Part shown: in pieces, positions 17,828 through 26,931 of the stretch
Layout of the letters: every line of letters begins with the position of its first letter
How positions within the stretch are numbered: position 1 is the first letter of the stretch
NCBI GenBank assembly: GCA_023443515.1
Contig: JAEZUC010000099.1
Span: forward strand, 1-62,034
Length of the DNA: 62,034 nt
Source of the DNA: Bacillota bacterium
GTDB taxonomy: Bacteria; Bacillota; Clostridia; Acetivibrionales; DSM-1351
Reading direction: 5' to 3'
Notes under the pieces: model-generated
The model's input: only the letters and a program-made list of their open reading frames with translations
Told to the model about the DNA's origin: nothing
Databases searched by the model: none
Made by a program: the position numbers and the translations under genes

Positions 17828-17842
17828 AAGGAGTAAAATTTT

Positions 17843-18511
17843 ATGAATAATTCAGTAAAAGTATTAAAACAGGTGGCAATTTTTCAAAATGTAAGCGAAG
17901 AAAGTATTCTTAGCATGCTGAAATGCCTTGAAGCCTATGAGCAGGTTTATTCTAAAAATGATATCCTGTTGCTCTCAGGAGACAAAGTATCCTCTGTAGG
18001 GATAATTCTTGCTGGTTCTGCCCAGATTGTTAAGGAAGACATTATGGGTAACAGAAATATTGTATCTGAAATCGGTATGGCAGACATGTTTGGAGAAGCT
18101 TTTGCATGTGCAAATATAGCGAGAAGCCCTGTAACAGTACTTACTACCACGGGATGTACTGTAATTTATATCAGGTTTAGCAGGATAGTTACAACCTGTT
18201 CTTCCTCCTGTAGCTTTCACACCAAGCTTATCTCAAATATGCTCTCACTTATTGCACAGAAAAATATCTTTCTTAATAGCAAAATAGACATTCTGTCACA
18301 GAGATCTACCCGCGAAAAGCTAATGGCGTATTTTTCATTGCAAATGCAGAGAACCGGAAAAAACCGATTCAGAATTCCGTTTTCACGTGACGAACTTGCA
18401 GACTTTTTGTGCGTAAACCGAAGTGCTTTATCAAGAGAATTATCAAAGATGAAACAGGAAAGCATACTTGAGTTTGACAGGAATGAGTTTGAGGTATACC
18501 CGGTGGAGTAA
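17843..18511 (+). CDS. Crp/Fnr-family regulator (HcpR-like)
   Basis: 222 residues: cyclic-nucleotide-binding-like beta-roll (about 10-130), dimerisation helix, then a winged helix-turn-helix with FSRDELADFLCVNRSALSREL as recognition region (about 175-200). It lacks the N-terminal Fe-S cysteine cluster of FNR but carries a CSSSC stretch near residue 115. Its position divergent from hcp, with a shared palindrome, suggests it senses NO or nitrosative stress and activates hcp. That is inference from context and from known HcpR regulators. Start ATG with AAGGAG. Confidence 0.87.
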   Translation: MNNSVKVLKQVAIFQNVSEESILSMLKCLEAYEQVYSKNDILLLSGDKVSSVGIILAGSAQIVKEDIMGNRNIVSEIGMADMFGEAFACANIARSPVTVLTTTGCTVIYIRFSRIVTTCSSSCSFHTKLISNMLSLIAQKNIFLNSKIDILSQRSTREKLMAYFSLQMQRTGKNRFRIPFSRDELADFLCVNRSALSRELSKMKQESILEFDRNEFEVYPVE

Positions 18512-18589
18512 CAGCCTCAAAGGTTCCAATGACCATAATTTCCAAGTTAAACATCATGTAAGATTTCAATAGATGTATTAAAAAGACTT

Positions 18590-18631
18590 TAAAACGGTAA
18601 TGATGCTCAAAAGCTTCATTACCGTTTTTTT
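18590..18631 (+). terminator. Rho-independent terminator
   Basis: AAAACGGTAATGA pairs with TCATTACCGTTTT around a 12-nt loop, followed by T residues. It ends the Crp/Fnr gene. Confidence 0.9.
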
Positions 18632-18662
18632 ATATGTCTGAAATTTCTCCAAAACTTCACAC

Positions 18663-18699
18663 TATAAACACACAACCGTTAAATTATAAACACAAACCG
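18663..18699 (+). repeat. Two direct repeats upstream of the NAGPA-like gene
   Basis: TATAAACACACAACCG (18663-18678) is repeated imperfectly as TATAAACACAAACCG (18685-18699), with starts 22 bp apart, about two helical turns. They lie 40-75 bp before the start of the following gene. This layout is typical of tandem operator half-sites for a response regulator; no binding protein is identified. Confidence 0.45.
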
Positions 18700-18738
18700 G
18701 AATTAATATTTTTATATACACTTTAAGGAGGTATCTCA

Positions 18739-19668
18739 ATGACAGAAAGCAAAAGTAGACGTGTTTTATTGATCAGTCTTATTTCAGCATTTGTAATCGG
18801 TCTGATTCTATTCAGTCTGGCAAATCGTTATCTAATTGAGCATGTGGAAGTGACCAATGCTATTAGTTCCACATCCGGTAATTCAATTAATAAACAAAAC
18901 TCGTCAAAAGAGTCTTATACCTCGGATGACTGGAATTATAAAAGTGATACTAAATCTATAACAATAAAAAAAAGGATCTCAGGCTCCGGTGATGATAAAA
19001 TTACATACTTTGTAGCCGACGTGCAGCTAAAGAGCTCAAGTGACCTGAAGTCTGCCTTTGCAAAAAATGAATTTGGAAACAACATCATAGAGTATACTTC
19101 AAAGATTGCAAGTGACAATAATGCAATCCTTGCAATCAATGGTGATTACTACGGATTTCGTAACGATGGGATTGTAATCAGAAACGGAAAGCTTTTCCGA
19201 GATATTCCCGCAAGAGAAGGACTTGCATTATATAAAGATGGAACCATGAAAACTTATGATGAGACCACTACTTCAGGAGAAAAGCTGTTATCTCAGGGTG
19301 TAACACAAACCCTTTCCTTCGGTCCTGCTTTGGTACAAAACTCCAAAGCAATTACAGACTTTGGTAGAACTGTCGTCGATACCAATTTCGGGAACAGATC
19401 GATTCAAAATGCAAATCCCAGAACTGGAATAGGTATTATTTCTAATAATCATTATGTTTTTGTTGTTGTTGACGGCAGAAACACCGGATACAGCAGGGGC
19501 ATGACTCTTTCCCAATTCTCTCAGGTTTTTGAAGATCTTGGCTGCACCGATGCCTACAATCTTGATGGCGGTGGCTCTTCAACCATGTATTTTATGGACA
19601 GAGTTGTCAACAACCCGCTGGGAAAAGGCGAGGAACGCGGTGTCAGTGATATTTTGTATATAAATTAG
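18739..19668 (+). CDS. NAGPA-type phosphodiester glycosidase family protein
   Basis: 309 residues. One N-terminal transmembrane helix (about 9-30) is followed by an extracytoplasmic region and a domain of the NAGPA / phosphodiester glycosidase family. Conserved blocks are ILAINGDYYGFRNDGIVIRNG, NPRTGIGI and the strongly conserved NLDGGGSSTMYF close to the C-terminus. Family members cleave GlcNAc-phosphodiester links or act in exopolysaccharide metabolism. Here the role is inferred only as envelope-polymer related, from the adjacent glycosyltransferase. Ribosome-binding site AAGGAGG. First of a probable operon with the next gene 18 bp downstream. Confidence 0.85.
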   Translation: MTESKSRRVLLISLISAFVIGLILFSLANRYLIEHVEVTNAISSTSGNSINKQNSSKESYTSDDWNYKSDTKSITIKKRISGSGDDKITYFVADVQLKSSSDLKSAFAKNEFGNNIIEYTSKIASDNNAILAINGDYYGFRNDGIVIRNGKLFRDIPAREGLALYKDGTMKTYDETTTSGEKLLSQGVTQTLSFGPALVQNSKAITDFGRTVVDTNFGNRSIQNANPRTGIGIISNNHYVFVVVDGRNTGYSRGMTLSQFSQVFEDLGCTDAYNLDGGGSSTMYFMDRVVNNPLGKGEERGVSDILYIN

Positions 19669-19686
19669 AAAGCAGGTGAAATCCAT

Positions 19687-20718
19687 ATGACAATAGTAAT
19701 TCCAGCATACGAGCCGGATCATAATCTTCTTTTTCTTGTCCAGTATATTAATGTTAACAGTAGCTATGATATCCTAATTGTTAATGATGGAAGTTCCTCC
19801 AAATTTGATTCTATATTTGAAAATGCCAAAAGTATGGGATGTACCATTATAAATCATAGTAAGAATCTTGGTAAAGGTGCTGCTCTGAAAACCGCTTTTA
19901 GTTATATCCAGAAAGAGAATACAGAAAAAGAAGGAGTTGTATGTGCTGACTGCGACGGACAACATACGTGGAAGGATATATCCGATATAGCTGAAAACAT
20001 AGATTACCACAAAAATGCAATTGTTATGGGATGTAGGGAGTTTACCGGGTCAATTCCGCTACGTAGCCTTATTGGAAACAAATTAACCTGTTTAATTTTT
20101 TCCTTCATATCTGGAAGTAGTGTTTCAGATACCCAAACCGGTCTTAGGGGATTTTCTATTGAAATGCTGCCTTGGCTTCTAAGTATAAAAGGAGATCGGT
20201 ATGAATATGAGATGAATCAATTGTTGGAGGCCCGACCTTCAGGATATGATTTATTCAGCATTCCTATAAAAACAGTTTATGAAAACAAGAATAAAAGCAG
20301 TCATTTTCGCCCGGTACGGGACTCTATTAAAATTTATCTTCCAATATTAAAATTTGGAATGTCTTCTGCATCCTGTGGAATAATTGATTTCATATTGTTA
20401 TTTATTATAAACTGGTTAACAGGTAACCTGCTTTTGTCTGTAGTTGGTGCCAGAGCTATTAGCTCTTTCTGCAATTATATACTGAATAAGAATCTTGTCT
20501 TTAAGGCTTCCTCACATAAATCCGTAAAGGCTCTAGTACAGTACTATGAACTGGTTGTTATTATTTTGCTGTGCAATTATTTATTTATAAGCTTGTTCTC
20601 AAGATTTCTGGGACTGTCACTTTTAGCTGCAAAGCTAATTACGGAAGGACTTCTTTTCCTAATTAGCTATTATACACAAAAAAAATATGTATTTGGCCAT
20701 TTCAAAGTCGGCCCATAA
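19687..20718 (+). CDS. GT2 glycosyltransferase fused to a GtrA-like membrane domain
   Basis: 343 residues. The N-terminal GT-A domain (1-210) starts TIVIPAYEPD, has ILIVNDGSS and GKGAALKTAF, a CADCDGQH metal motif and DTQTGLRGF, as in DPM1/DPG-synthase-like family 2 enzymes that load sugars on polyprenyl phosphate. The C-terminal part (about 217-343) has four hydrophobic helices of the GtrA type (GMSSASCGIIDFILLF ... LNKNLVF ... YYTQKKYVFGHF), proposed to flip or bind lipid-linked sugar. The fusion suggests synthesis and translocation of a lipid-linked sugar by one polypeptide. The acceptor is unknown. Confidence 0.88.
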   Translation: MTIVIPAYEPDHNLLFLVQYINVNSSYDILIVNDGSSSKFDSIFENAKSMGCTIINHSKNLGKGAALKTAFSYIQKENTEKEGVVCADCDGQHTWKDISDIAENIDYHKNAIVMGCREFTGSIPLRSLIGNKLTCLIFSFISGSSVSDTQTGLRGFSIEMLPWLLSIKGDRYEYEMNQLLEARPSGYDLFSIPIKTVYENKNKSSHFRPVRDSIKIYLPILKFGMSSASCGIIDFILLFIINWLTGNLLLSVVGARAISSFCNYILNKNLVFKASSHKSVKALVQYYELVVIILLCNYLFISLFSRFLGLSLLAAKLITEGLLFLISYYTQKKYVFGHFKVGP

Positions 20719-20856
20719 ATTCAAAGTATTGAATCAATCACCTCAAAACCTAACGTATTTATTCTACTTTAATTTTAATATAATTTATTATTTTGTAGAA
20801 AATAAAGATTGCAAAAGTGGTATGTAAAATCATATGTGATTGCCCGGAGGTTTTGA

Positions 20857-22029
20857 ATGTCAAAAAAGGCTAAGCTATTGTTAACTGTAAGTGCACTTTT
20901 CACCCTTGCAATGGGTATTTCGAATGTTTTCCTTAATATTCTTTTATGGAAAGAGTCAAAAAACTTTATAGTTTTGGCAAAGTATAACCTTATGCAGTAT
21001 ATATTTCTCCCCATTACCTTTATTTTTGCGGGATGGCTGTCCAAAAGAAAAAACGGTATCTGGTCGCTAAGGTTAGGAATACTTTCTTTCATTATTTTAT
21101 TTGGGCTTATCCTCTTATTTGAAGATAAAATCTCAAAATTTGTATTGCTATTTGGCGTATTATATGGTGTAGCAGCAGGTTTTTACTGGCTTGCCTTTCA
21201 TGTTCTGAGTTTCGATTTTACGTCAACTAAAAACCGAGATACCTATAATGGTTATAATGGTTCCATTGCAGGAATCTGCGGTGCTATTGCCCCTATTTCT
21301 TCGGCTTATATAATTAATAAAAATTTCTTAGGTATGGGTTACACTATTGTATTTTCTATCTCATTGTCACTTTTCGTAGTACTTATATTGGTATCCCTTT
21401 TAATAAAGGCTGAATACTATGGCAGCAAAATAAACTATAAAAAAGTTTTTGGAAGTAATTCGCAGGACTGGAGCCTTTTAAGAAAAGGCTTGTTCATGTG
21501 GGGATTCAGAGATGTTATTATAGGGTTTCTTATAATTGTCCTTGTTTTTAAAAGTACAGGCAGCGAATGGTCTGTAGGTACCTTTTCCCTTATTGCTTCT
21601 GTAATTTCGTCAGTAGCATACGTTGTTGAACAAAAACTCGTCAAACCAAAATCAAGGTTAAAATCAATGCTCATAGGTGCTATACTGATGTTCACCGCAG
21701 TTTGGGGATTGGTTGTAAACATTCGTTACGGAACACTTATGTTGTATATGGTAGTTGAGTCTGCATCTCTGCCCTTTTTTCTGGTTCCTTTTTCTTCTGC
21801 CAGCTTCAACATTATAAGTCTTCAGCATCAGGATGATTTACGGCTGGAGTATATAATAAACAAGGAAATCATGCTTAATATCGGCAGAATAATAAGCTTG
21901 ACTGTTCTTATAGGTTTGCTCTGGTTTTTTAAATATGATAGGAGCCTCAACTATTTCCTTTTACTCATAGGTTGTACTCAACTCATAGCTCTGTATTTTT
22001 TAAGAAAAATGAGGGTTTGGAGGATGTAA
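20857..22029 (+). CDS. MFS-like integral membrane transporter
   Basis: 390 residues with about 12 hydrophobic segments spaced as in major facilitator proteins. The inter-helix motif GWLSKRKNGIWSLRLG lies between TM2 and TM3, and GVAAGFYWLAFHVLSFDFT resembles MFS members of unknown substrate in Clostridia. A good ribosome-binding site (CCGGAGG) precedes the ATG. A 138-bp gap separates it from the GT2-GtrA gene, so it may have its own promoter. Its 3' end contains a hairpin (22019-22053) overlapping the stop codon. Substrate unknown. Confidence 0.75.
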   Translation: MSKKAKLLLTVSALFTLAMGISNVFLNILLWKESKNFIVLAKYNLMQYIFLPITFIFAGWLSKRKNGIWSLRLGILSFIILFGLILLFEDKISKFVLLFGVLYGVAAGFYWLAFHVLSFDFTSTKNRDTYNGYNGSIAGICGAIAPISSAYIINKNFLGMGYTIVFSISLSLFVVLILVSLLIKAEYYGSKINYKKVFGSNSQDWSLLRKGLFMWGFRDVIIGFLIIVLVFKSTGSEWSVGTFSLIASVISSVAYVVEQKLVKPKSRLKSMLIGAILMFTAVWGLVVNIRYGTLMLYMVVESASLPFFLVPFSSASFNIISLQHQDDLRLEYIINKEIMLNIGRIISLTVLIGLLWFFKYDRSLNYFLLLIGCTQLIALYFLRKMRVWRM

Positions 22030-22053
22030 TCTAAAAAATGAAATACATCCTCC
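22019..22053. terminator. Hairpin between convergent genes, probable terminator
   Basis: GGAGGATGTA pairs perfectly with TACATCCTCC across a 15-nt loop. The stop codon of the MFS gene is in the left arm. T-rich runs lie several nt beyond each arm rather than directly against it, so termination may be inefficient. It serves the MFS gene (plus) and the end of the dynamin operon (minus). Confidence 0.5.
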
Positions 22054-22062
22054 ACGAAATTC

Positions 22063-22833
22063 TTATTTTTCATATACCTCGGTTGTACCATAGGCAGCAT
22101 TTGAAACTCTTGGTGAGAATTCTTCAATCTGTACCCCATCCTGACACATTTGTTTAAATGCATTATAGCGAGACTGACCGTCGGCAGACTTCATCAAACC
22201 ACCGTAGTTTTTATTCAGGGTCAGCTTTATAAGGTGTACATCCAAACCGCTTGATTGTTCAGCGATGTTTGTTTCATCAAACCATTTAATTATCTGGGAA
22301 CTGTTAAATTGAGCTTCATTCCCTACCCATAAGTATCTGGTTGCCTTGTACAAGTCGTCACAAAGCTCCAAGTTAAGCCGCTTATTCTCTTTTAAGGCAT
22401 TCAAGCAGCTTTCATTACCCGCTCTTAGTACCAGTATCAATACATTTTGTTCCGGTGAGCGGTAAGGTGTATGAACATTAGCATTTTTCTCTTTTCTCTC
22501 TAGGGACACTTCCTTTTGGTCATTGTTATATTTTTTTTGATAGATAAAAATCATGGATATTCCTACTATCGCCAGACCCGCTATGAAAAGACCCTTCACA
22601 TCTAATCTTCCTTTCTTCTTGTTTATAGTCATATATGGTTTAAGTAATTTGGAAACAATATCAGTACAGGTATCGATTATTTTTCGGTTGTCTTCATCTG
22701 ATACGTTAAGACGGAGAATAATGCTTGATAATGTTTTTACAGCACATTTTAATGGATCTTTTTGTTTCTCGCAAGGATGCCATTCTTTTTCAAAATCTTT
22801 TTCCCATTTTTCAATATTATCGCCTATTTCCAT
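22063..22833 (-). CDS. Unknown single-pass membrane protein, last gene of dynamin operon
   Basis: 256 residues from ATG at 22833, one base after the stop of the dynamin-like gene (TAA-G-ATG), which suggests translational coupling. A second candidate, ATG 22845, would overlap that gene. Residues 1-85 are a soluble helical segment (EKWEKDFEKEWHPCEKQ). One transmembrane helix lies at about 88-106 (LFIAGLAIVGISMIFIYQ). A 150-residue domain then contains VLILVLRAGNESCLNALKEN and a W-containing stretch. I do not recognise the domain. Tight linkage implies that it works with the GTPase, perhaps as its membrane anchor or target (inference). Confidence 0.8.
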   Translation of the reverse strand: MEIGDNIEKWEKDFEKEWHPCEKQKDPLKCAVKTLSSIILRLNVSDEDNRKIIDTCTDIVSKLLKPYMTINKKKGRLDVKGLFIAGLAIVGISMIFIYQKKYNNDQKEVSLERKEKNANVHTPYRSPEQNVLILVLRAGNESCLNALKENKRLNLELCDDLYKATRYLWVGNEAQFNSSQIIKWFDETNIAEQSSGLDVHLIKLTLNKNYGGLMKSADGQSRYNAFKQMCQDGVQIEEFSPRVSNAAYGTTEVYEK

Positions 22834-22834
22834 C

Positions 22835-25453
22835 TTAAACCCCATTCCCGTCAACAGCAACTTCCTTAATATTATTGGATACCGCCGAAGCGTTATTGGC
22901 TTGAAGTAAAATTTTATTCCATCTCCCGATTTCCTCTTCATGCTTTTGCTCGCTCATGCTTATTTTCGATTTTATTGTTTCATTTACTGTTGTTATAAGA
23001 GTATTTATTGAAATTGAGAATGCATCAGAATAACTGTTCATCTGCTCAGCCATCCATTCAAACATATACTTCCAGAATAATTCTTTAGCATTGGTTAAGC
23101 CGTAGTCCCATTTCTGTTTCAAGCCTACACCATTAGGAAAATAATACTTATTGCCTATGACATCAACATTCTCATTATAATACTCTGTGTATTCACTTCC
23201 ACAAAATGAACTTTTTTTCACTCTTGACTTAAGCACTTTTTTGCTTTCAATACGAACTTTTTCCTCAGGAGGTTTTGAAGCAAACTCAAAAATTCCGTCA
23301 GGCAAAGACAGTTCATTAATATCTACAGCTTGAAGTATATTCTCAATTGTTTCAGTCATTTCAAGATCATTAATCCCCAGCTTTTTTCTGCATATTTCCG
23401 CTATCTCTTCTATATGCCCCTGAATCATATTTCTTAGTGGAAGAACCAACTCATTTGAATACGATTGGAGAAGAAGCCCGGCTCTTGCTGACAGTGCCTT
23501 GTTTATTGCTACATCTAAAAAATCGTAGCGTTCTATATACTTCTGAATTTCTTCGGTTTTATTTGCGGCTTTCATAACAAAGTGATTGTTAACGACTTCC
23601 TTGTCCCTTAGTCCGCCAAGTATGATCCTGCTTACATAATCATATGCTCTTGCAAGTCGGGAAGACACTTCAGCAGGAAGAAAATCCATTTTTCCCAGCA
23701 CTTCATCGTATGTATCGTTATTTATAATTGAATCTCCTATAATTTGTATTATTCCTAGTCTTAGCTCATCCGTCAGGTGTGCAACTGAGTCAAACATGTT
23801 GGAAAAATCCTCAATACTTCCGAATATTTCTTGATGTTCATCAACAAACTGTTCTGCATCATATGTTCCTTTTCCCTCATTTATCTTCCTTGTTATTTCC
23901 TGAAGATTTTCCTGAAATTCCTGCTTTTTTTCACCTATCCTCCCGGGTGAAATTACAATCTCCTCCTTTAATGACATGACCTCCGACTTGACTTTGTCAA
24001 TTCTGTTCCTCTCCCCATCGGGTATATCCTTACTTTCGTATTCTGCCAGTTCATCCAATATTGAATTCAAGTCGCTTTTTATACTATCGGCAGCTTCTTC
24101 ACTATCACAGCCTATAAGTTCGGCTTTAAGTCTTACAGTACCGAGATAATAATTTACAAGCCTAAGCTTTGATTTTGTAACTCTTATACTTCCAAGAGTT
24201 TTTAAAGTACTGTGTAGAGCACAGAATATTTTAAACAATTCACATATTGCAGGCATTATAATTAACTGGGAAAAACTATTATTTAAACGCTCCTGTATTC
24301 TCTCAAACAGCAGGTTTCCGTTAGTGCATTCATATGTATAGTCAAGAAGTTTTCTTAAATCCTCTTCCTTCAGATCATGACCGTGTTTTATACTGCTTCT
24401 CAAATCTGCAAGCCAATTTTCAAGTTCTTCATTATATGCATTGCTGTCATAAATATCATAACAATCCTTCATTAAGCTTTTGAGAAACCATTTGTAGTTA
24501 TATTTTAGAGCATCATTTGGATATTGAGGCTCCTTGTTAATATTCTTATGTGAAACAGGCCCCCAAGCACACTGTGCATAAAACAGGGGGAGGGCAGTAA
24601 ACGGTATTATCTCAGGCTCGTTTTTCAGAGATAATACTTCCCTTATCTCTTTTTTGAGATTAGATATATTTAAATCAAGTTCTACATCTGTCTCATTTCT
24701 CAAATCGACTCTGTTAAGCAGAAAAATTATTGAATCATGTCTGCCTCCTAAAAAATTGACAATATCCTTTAGTTCTCCCAGAAGCTTTTTTCTGTTCTCA
24801 TCATCCGTATGACAATAGTCCATGGCCACAAGACACAGGGATCTTGTCAGCATTTCCTGTATAACACTCAGATTCTCCTTGTCCCCGCTGTTTTTCAGGC
24901 CGGGCAGGTCCACAAGTTCCACACATATATCTTCCGGAAGGTTAAGTATTTCAGGTGATGAACCTATAAGCAAAGGCCCTTTTGAGTAAATCCTCGGAGG
25001 TGCAGAATTTTTTCTGTTATCAAAATATGTTTTCATTGTGTCACTATTAATGTTATATGCCTCTTCATCTGAAATATCCTGCTTAATTTGTCCGGTCTTC
25101 CACCTTGCATTTTTTGTTTTTTCTATATAAAGAGACCGTTTGTTAGAATTTTTCAAAACTAGGATTCCGGCACTTTTTTCACCGGAATCTATGGGTGCTA
25201 TCATTTTTCCTGCCAATGCATTTGTAAGTGTTGATTTTCCCGATGAAGTAGTACCTATAGTAGCAATAGAAAGAACGGGATTTTTTATCCTTTCCATAGC
25301 ACGTTTATGTTCTTCAAAAAAACTTTTAAATTGTGTAGTAACCAGCTCATCCCCTAAAAAGTCTTCCTTGTATTCGTTAAAAAGAGCCGTCATACCATTA
25401 CCCAAATCCTCTAAAAGTTTCTGAGTTGACTTTAGTTTATCACTGTTATACAT
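22835..25453 (-). CDS. Dynamin-like large GTPase
   Basis: 872 residues. ATG at 25453 is chosen because GGAGG lies 7 nt before it; an ATG two codons earlier is too close to the Shine-Dalgarno. The GTPase domain has P-loop GTTSSGKST at 67-75, G3 motif DLPG at 182-185 and G4 motif NRVD at 247-250. The long remainder (about 310-872) is mostly helical with coiled-coil-like stretches (DKVKSEVMSLKEEI, EKKQEFQENLQEITRK), as in dynamin stalks. No transmembrane helix or hydrophobic paddle is clear. Bacterial dynamin-like proteins remodel membranes and some protect against phage or envelope damage. The usual tandem second dynamin is absent; instead three unknown genes flank it in one operon. Confidence 0.88.
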   Translation of the reverse strand: MYNSDKLKSTQKLLEDLGNGMTALFNEYKEDFLGDELVTTQFKSFFEEHKRAMERIKNPVLSIATIGTTSSGKSTLTNALAGKMIAPIDSGEKSAGILVLKNSNKRSLYIEKTKNARWKTGQIKQDISDEEAYNINSDTMKTYFDNRKNSAPPRIYSKGPLLIGSSPEILNLPEDICVELVDLPGLKNSGDKENLSVIQEMLTRSLCLVAMDYCHTDDENRKKLLGELKDIVNFLGGRHDSIIFLLNRVDLRNETDVELDLNISNLKKEIREVLSLKNEPEIIPFTALPLFYAQCAWGPVSHKNINKEPQYPNDALKYNYKWFLKSLMKDCYDIYDSNAYNEELENWLADLRSSIKHGHDLKEEDLRKLLDYTYECTNGNLLFERIQERLNNSFSQLIIMPAICELFKIFCALHSTLKTLGSIRVTKSKLRLVNYYLGTVRLKAELIGCDSEEAADSIKSDLNSILDELAEYESKDIPDGERNRIDKVKSEVMSLKEEIVISPGRIGEKKQEFQENLQEITRKINEGKGTYDAEQFVDEHQEIFGSIEDFSNMFDSVAHLTDELRLGIIQIIGDSIINNDTYDEVLGKMDFLPAEVSSRLARAYDYVSRIILGGLRDKEVVNNHFVMKAANKTEEIQKYIERYDFLDVAINKALSARAGLLLQSYSNELVLPLRNMIQGHIEEIAEICRKKLGINDLEMTETIENILQAVDINELSLPDGIFEFASKPPEEKVRIESKKVLKSRVKKSSFCGSEYTEYYNENVDVIGNKYYFPNGVGLKQKWDYGLTNAKELFWKYMFEWMAEQMNSYSDAFSISINTLITTVNETIKSKISMSEQKHEEEIGRWNKILLQANNASAVSNNIKEVAVDGNGV

Positions 25454-25493
25454 TAACATTCCTCCTTATATCTCTTTCTAAATCTTATACAGG

Positions 25494-26894
25494 TCACTGT
25501 AGAGGATAGGCCGGGTGGTGAATAGACTTTAGTACCGAATTTATTTTATCCAAAAAGCCTTTGTCCACATTTGATACATTTTCACTCAAGAGTTTATCAA
25601 GACTTTCATCCAGACTGCTGATATTTTGGATTTTTGCCTTTGTCAAGGAATTACAATTACCATATGTAAACAGATTTATCCCCCTGCTTAGCAGAGGCTT
25701 TATATACTTGTTGACTTCCTCGTAAGTAGCTCCCATATTGGCTAACGCATTTGCTGTATCCGCATAAATAGCAGGCAATACTTTACTATAATTATCTATT
25801 TGCTCAATTTCCGAAAGCAATGAAAAATAAAAATCTCCTATAGAACGTCGTATCATTTCAGCCCCCGGTATGTTTTCAACAAGTAAAGGAAGTTTGGGAA
25901 CAGTTCCATACTCCACCAGATGATATGCATCGGCATACATCCCTGCACAGCAGGAAAATATACCTGATACCTGCTCAGAAATCTTCTCTTTTACAGCATC
26001 CCTTATTTCACCGGCTTCTGCTAATTGTGAATATAACTGCTGGATAATTTGCTTTTTATCTTCGACCTGATCACCAAGCTTTTCAATCATTTTAATAATC
26101 TTTATGTTATTATTTAATTTTTCAGAATAAAACCCTTCTGATTTAATTCCCAACTCCTGTACAAGTTCCATGCTTTTTTTACTTTCTTCATATAAAGCAT
26201 TTAAATACAGAGGTTTAATGTTAATCCTTCCAAGCTCAACCCCCACGGGAAGATTCACCTTTTCACCCAGCCCCCATGACCACATTTTCAGAATTATTGT
26301 TTGCCCGTCATTAATAAATTCAGGTGTTAAGACTAGAACCGGCTGGCCTTGGAGTCCTGAAAACAAATAATTTACCGATGCATCGTTAGAGGGTGCATCC
26401 TCCCTCCAACTACCTATATCTGATATAACAGGGTGAGTGCTTACACTGTTATAATGTGTTATAAGAAAAGAGGATAAATTTCCGTTGATGGTTCTCGCAA
26501 TAGGATGATCTTTATCCTTTAATGACGTTATTATTCTGCATGGAATTACCTCTTTGCCGTCTATATTACAGCCTTCAAAGGGTGTATTCAAAGCAAAATG
26601 CATATCAAATGGTTCTCTTAAAGGCCAACAATTGGAATAAAAGGTTTTTTGCTTCCATTCATCCATACGCATTTCAAATTGTGTCCTTGCTTCCGTCAAC
26701 CTGAGCTGATGATCAATCAGCTGTATCTTGCTTTTATTATCAAAATTTATGTTTGCTTCTTTCTGTTTTTTATCTATGTCCTTTTGTTCGGCGCCTGTAA
26801 AAAAGTCGTATGCCTTTTTTGCAGCTGAGGATATTGCTCGGGTTGCCAATCTCGACACAACCAAAAGAGCTATATCGTCTACTCCAAATGCCAT
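25494..26894 (-). CDS. Unknown protein of the dynamin operon
   Basis: 466 residues, not recognised. The N-terminus (1-35) is hydrophobic or amphipathic without charged interruption (VDDIALLVVSRLATRAISSAAKKAYDFF) and could bind membrane. A charged helix follows (about 38-80). A mixed alpha/beta region with W and P (about 83-220) includes SNCWPLREPFDMHFALNTPF and LQGQPVLVLTPEF. From about 230 to the end it is largely helical. No catalytic motif is obvious. It ends 40 bp before the GTPase gene on the same strand. Cysteines are few, so it is not an obvious metal protein. Function can only be inferred from operon membership. Confidence 0.8.
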   Translation of the reverse strand: MAFGVDDIALLVVSRLATRAISSAAKKAYDFFTGAEQKDIDKKQKEANINFDNKSKIQLIDHQLRLTEARTQFEMRMDEWKQKTFYSNCWPLREPFDMHFALNTPFEGCNIDGKEVIPCRIITSLKDKDHPIARTINGNLSSFLITHYNSVSTHPVISDIGSWREDAPSNDASVNYLFSGLQGQPVLVLTPEFINDGQTIILKMWSWGLGEKVNLPVGVELGRINIKPLYLNALYEESKKSMELVQELGIKSEGFYSEKLNNNIKIIKMIEKLGDQVEDKKQIIQQLYSQLAEAGEIRDAVKEKISEQVSGIFSCCAGMYADAYHLVEYGTVPKLPLLVENIPGAEMIRRSIGDFYFSLLSEIEQIDNYSKVLPAIYADTANALANMGATYEEVNKYIKPLLSRGINLFTYGNCNSLTKAKIQNISSLDESLDKLLSENVSNVDKGFLDKINSVLKSIHHPAYPLQ

Positions 26895-26931
26895 AATTTT
26901 ATCCCCCTATGTATATATTATATAGATATCC

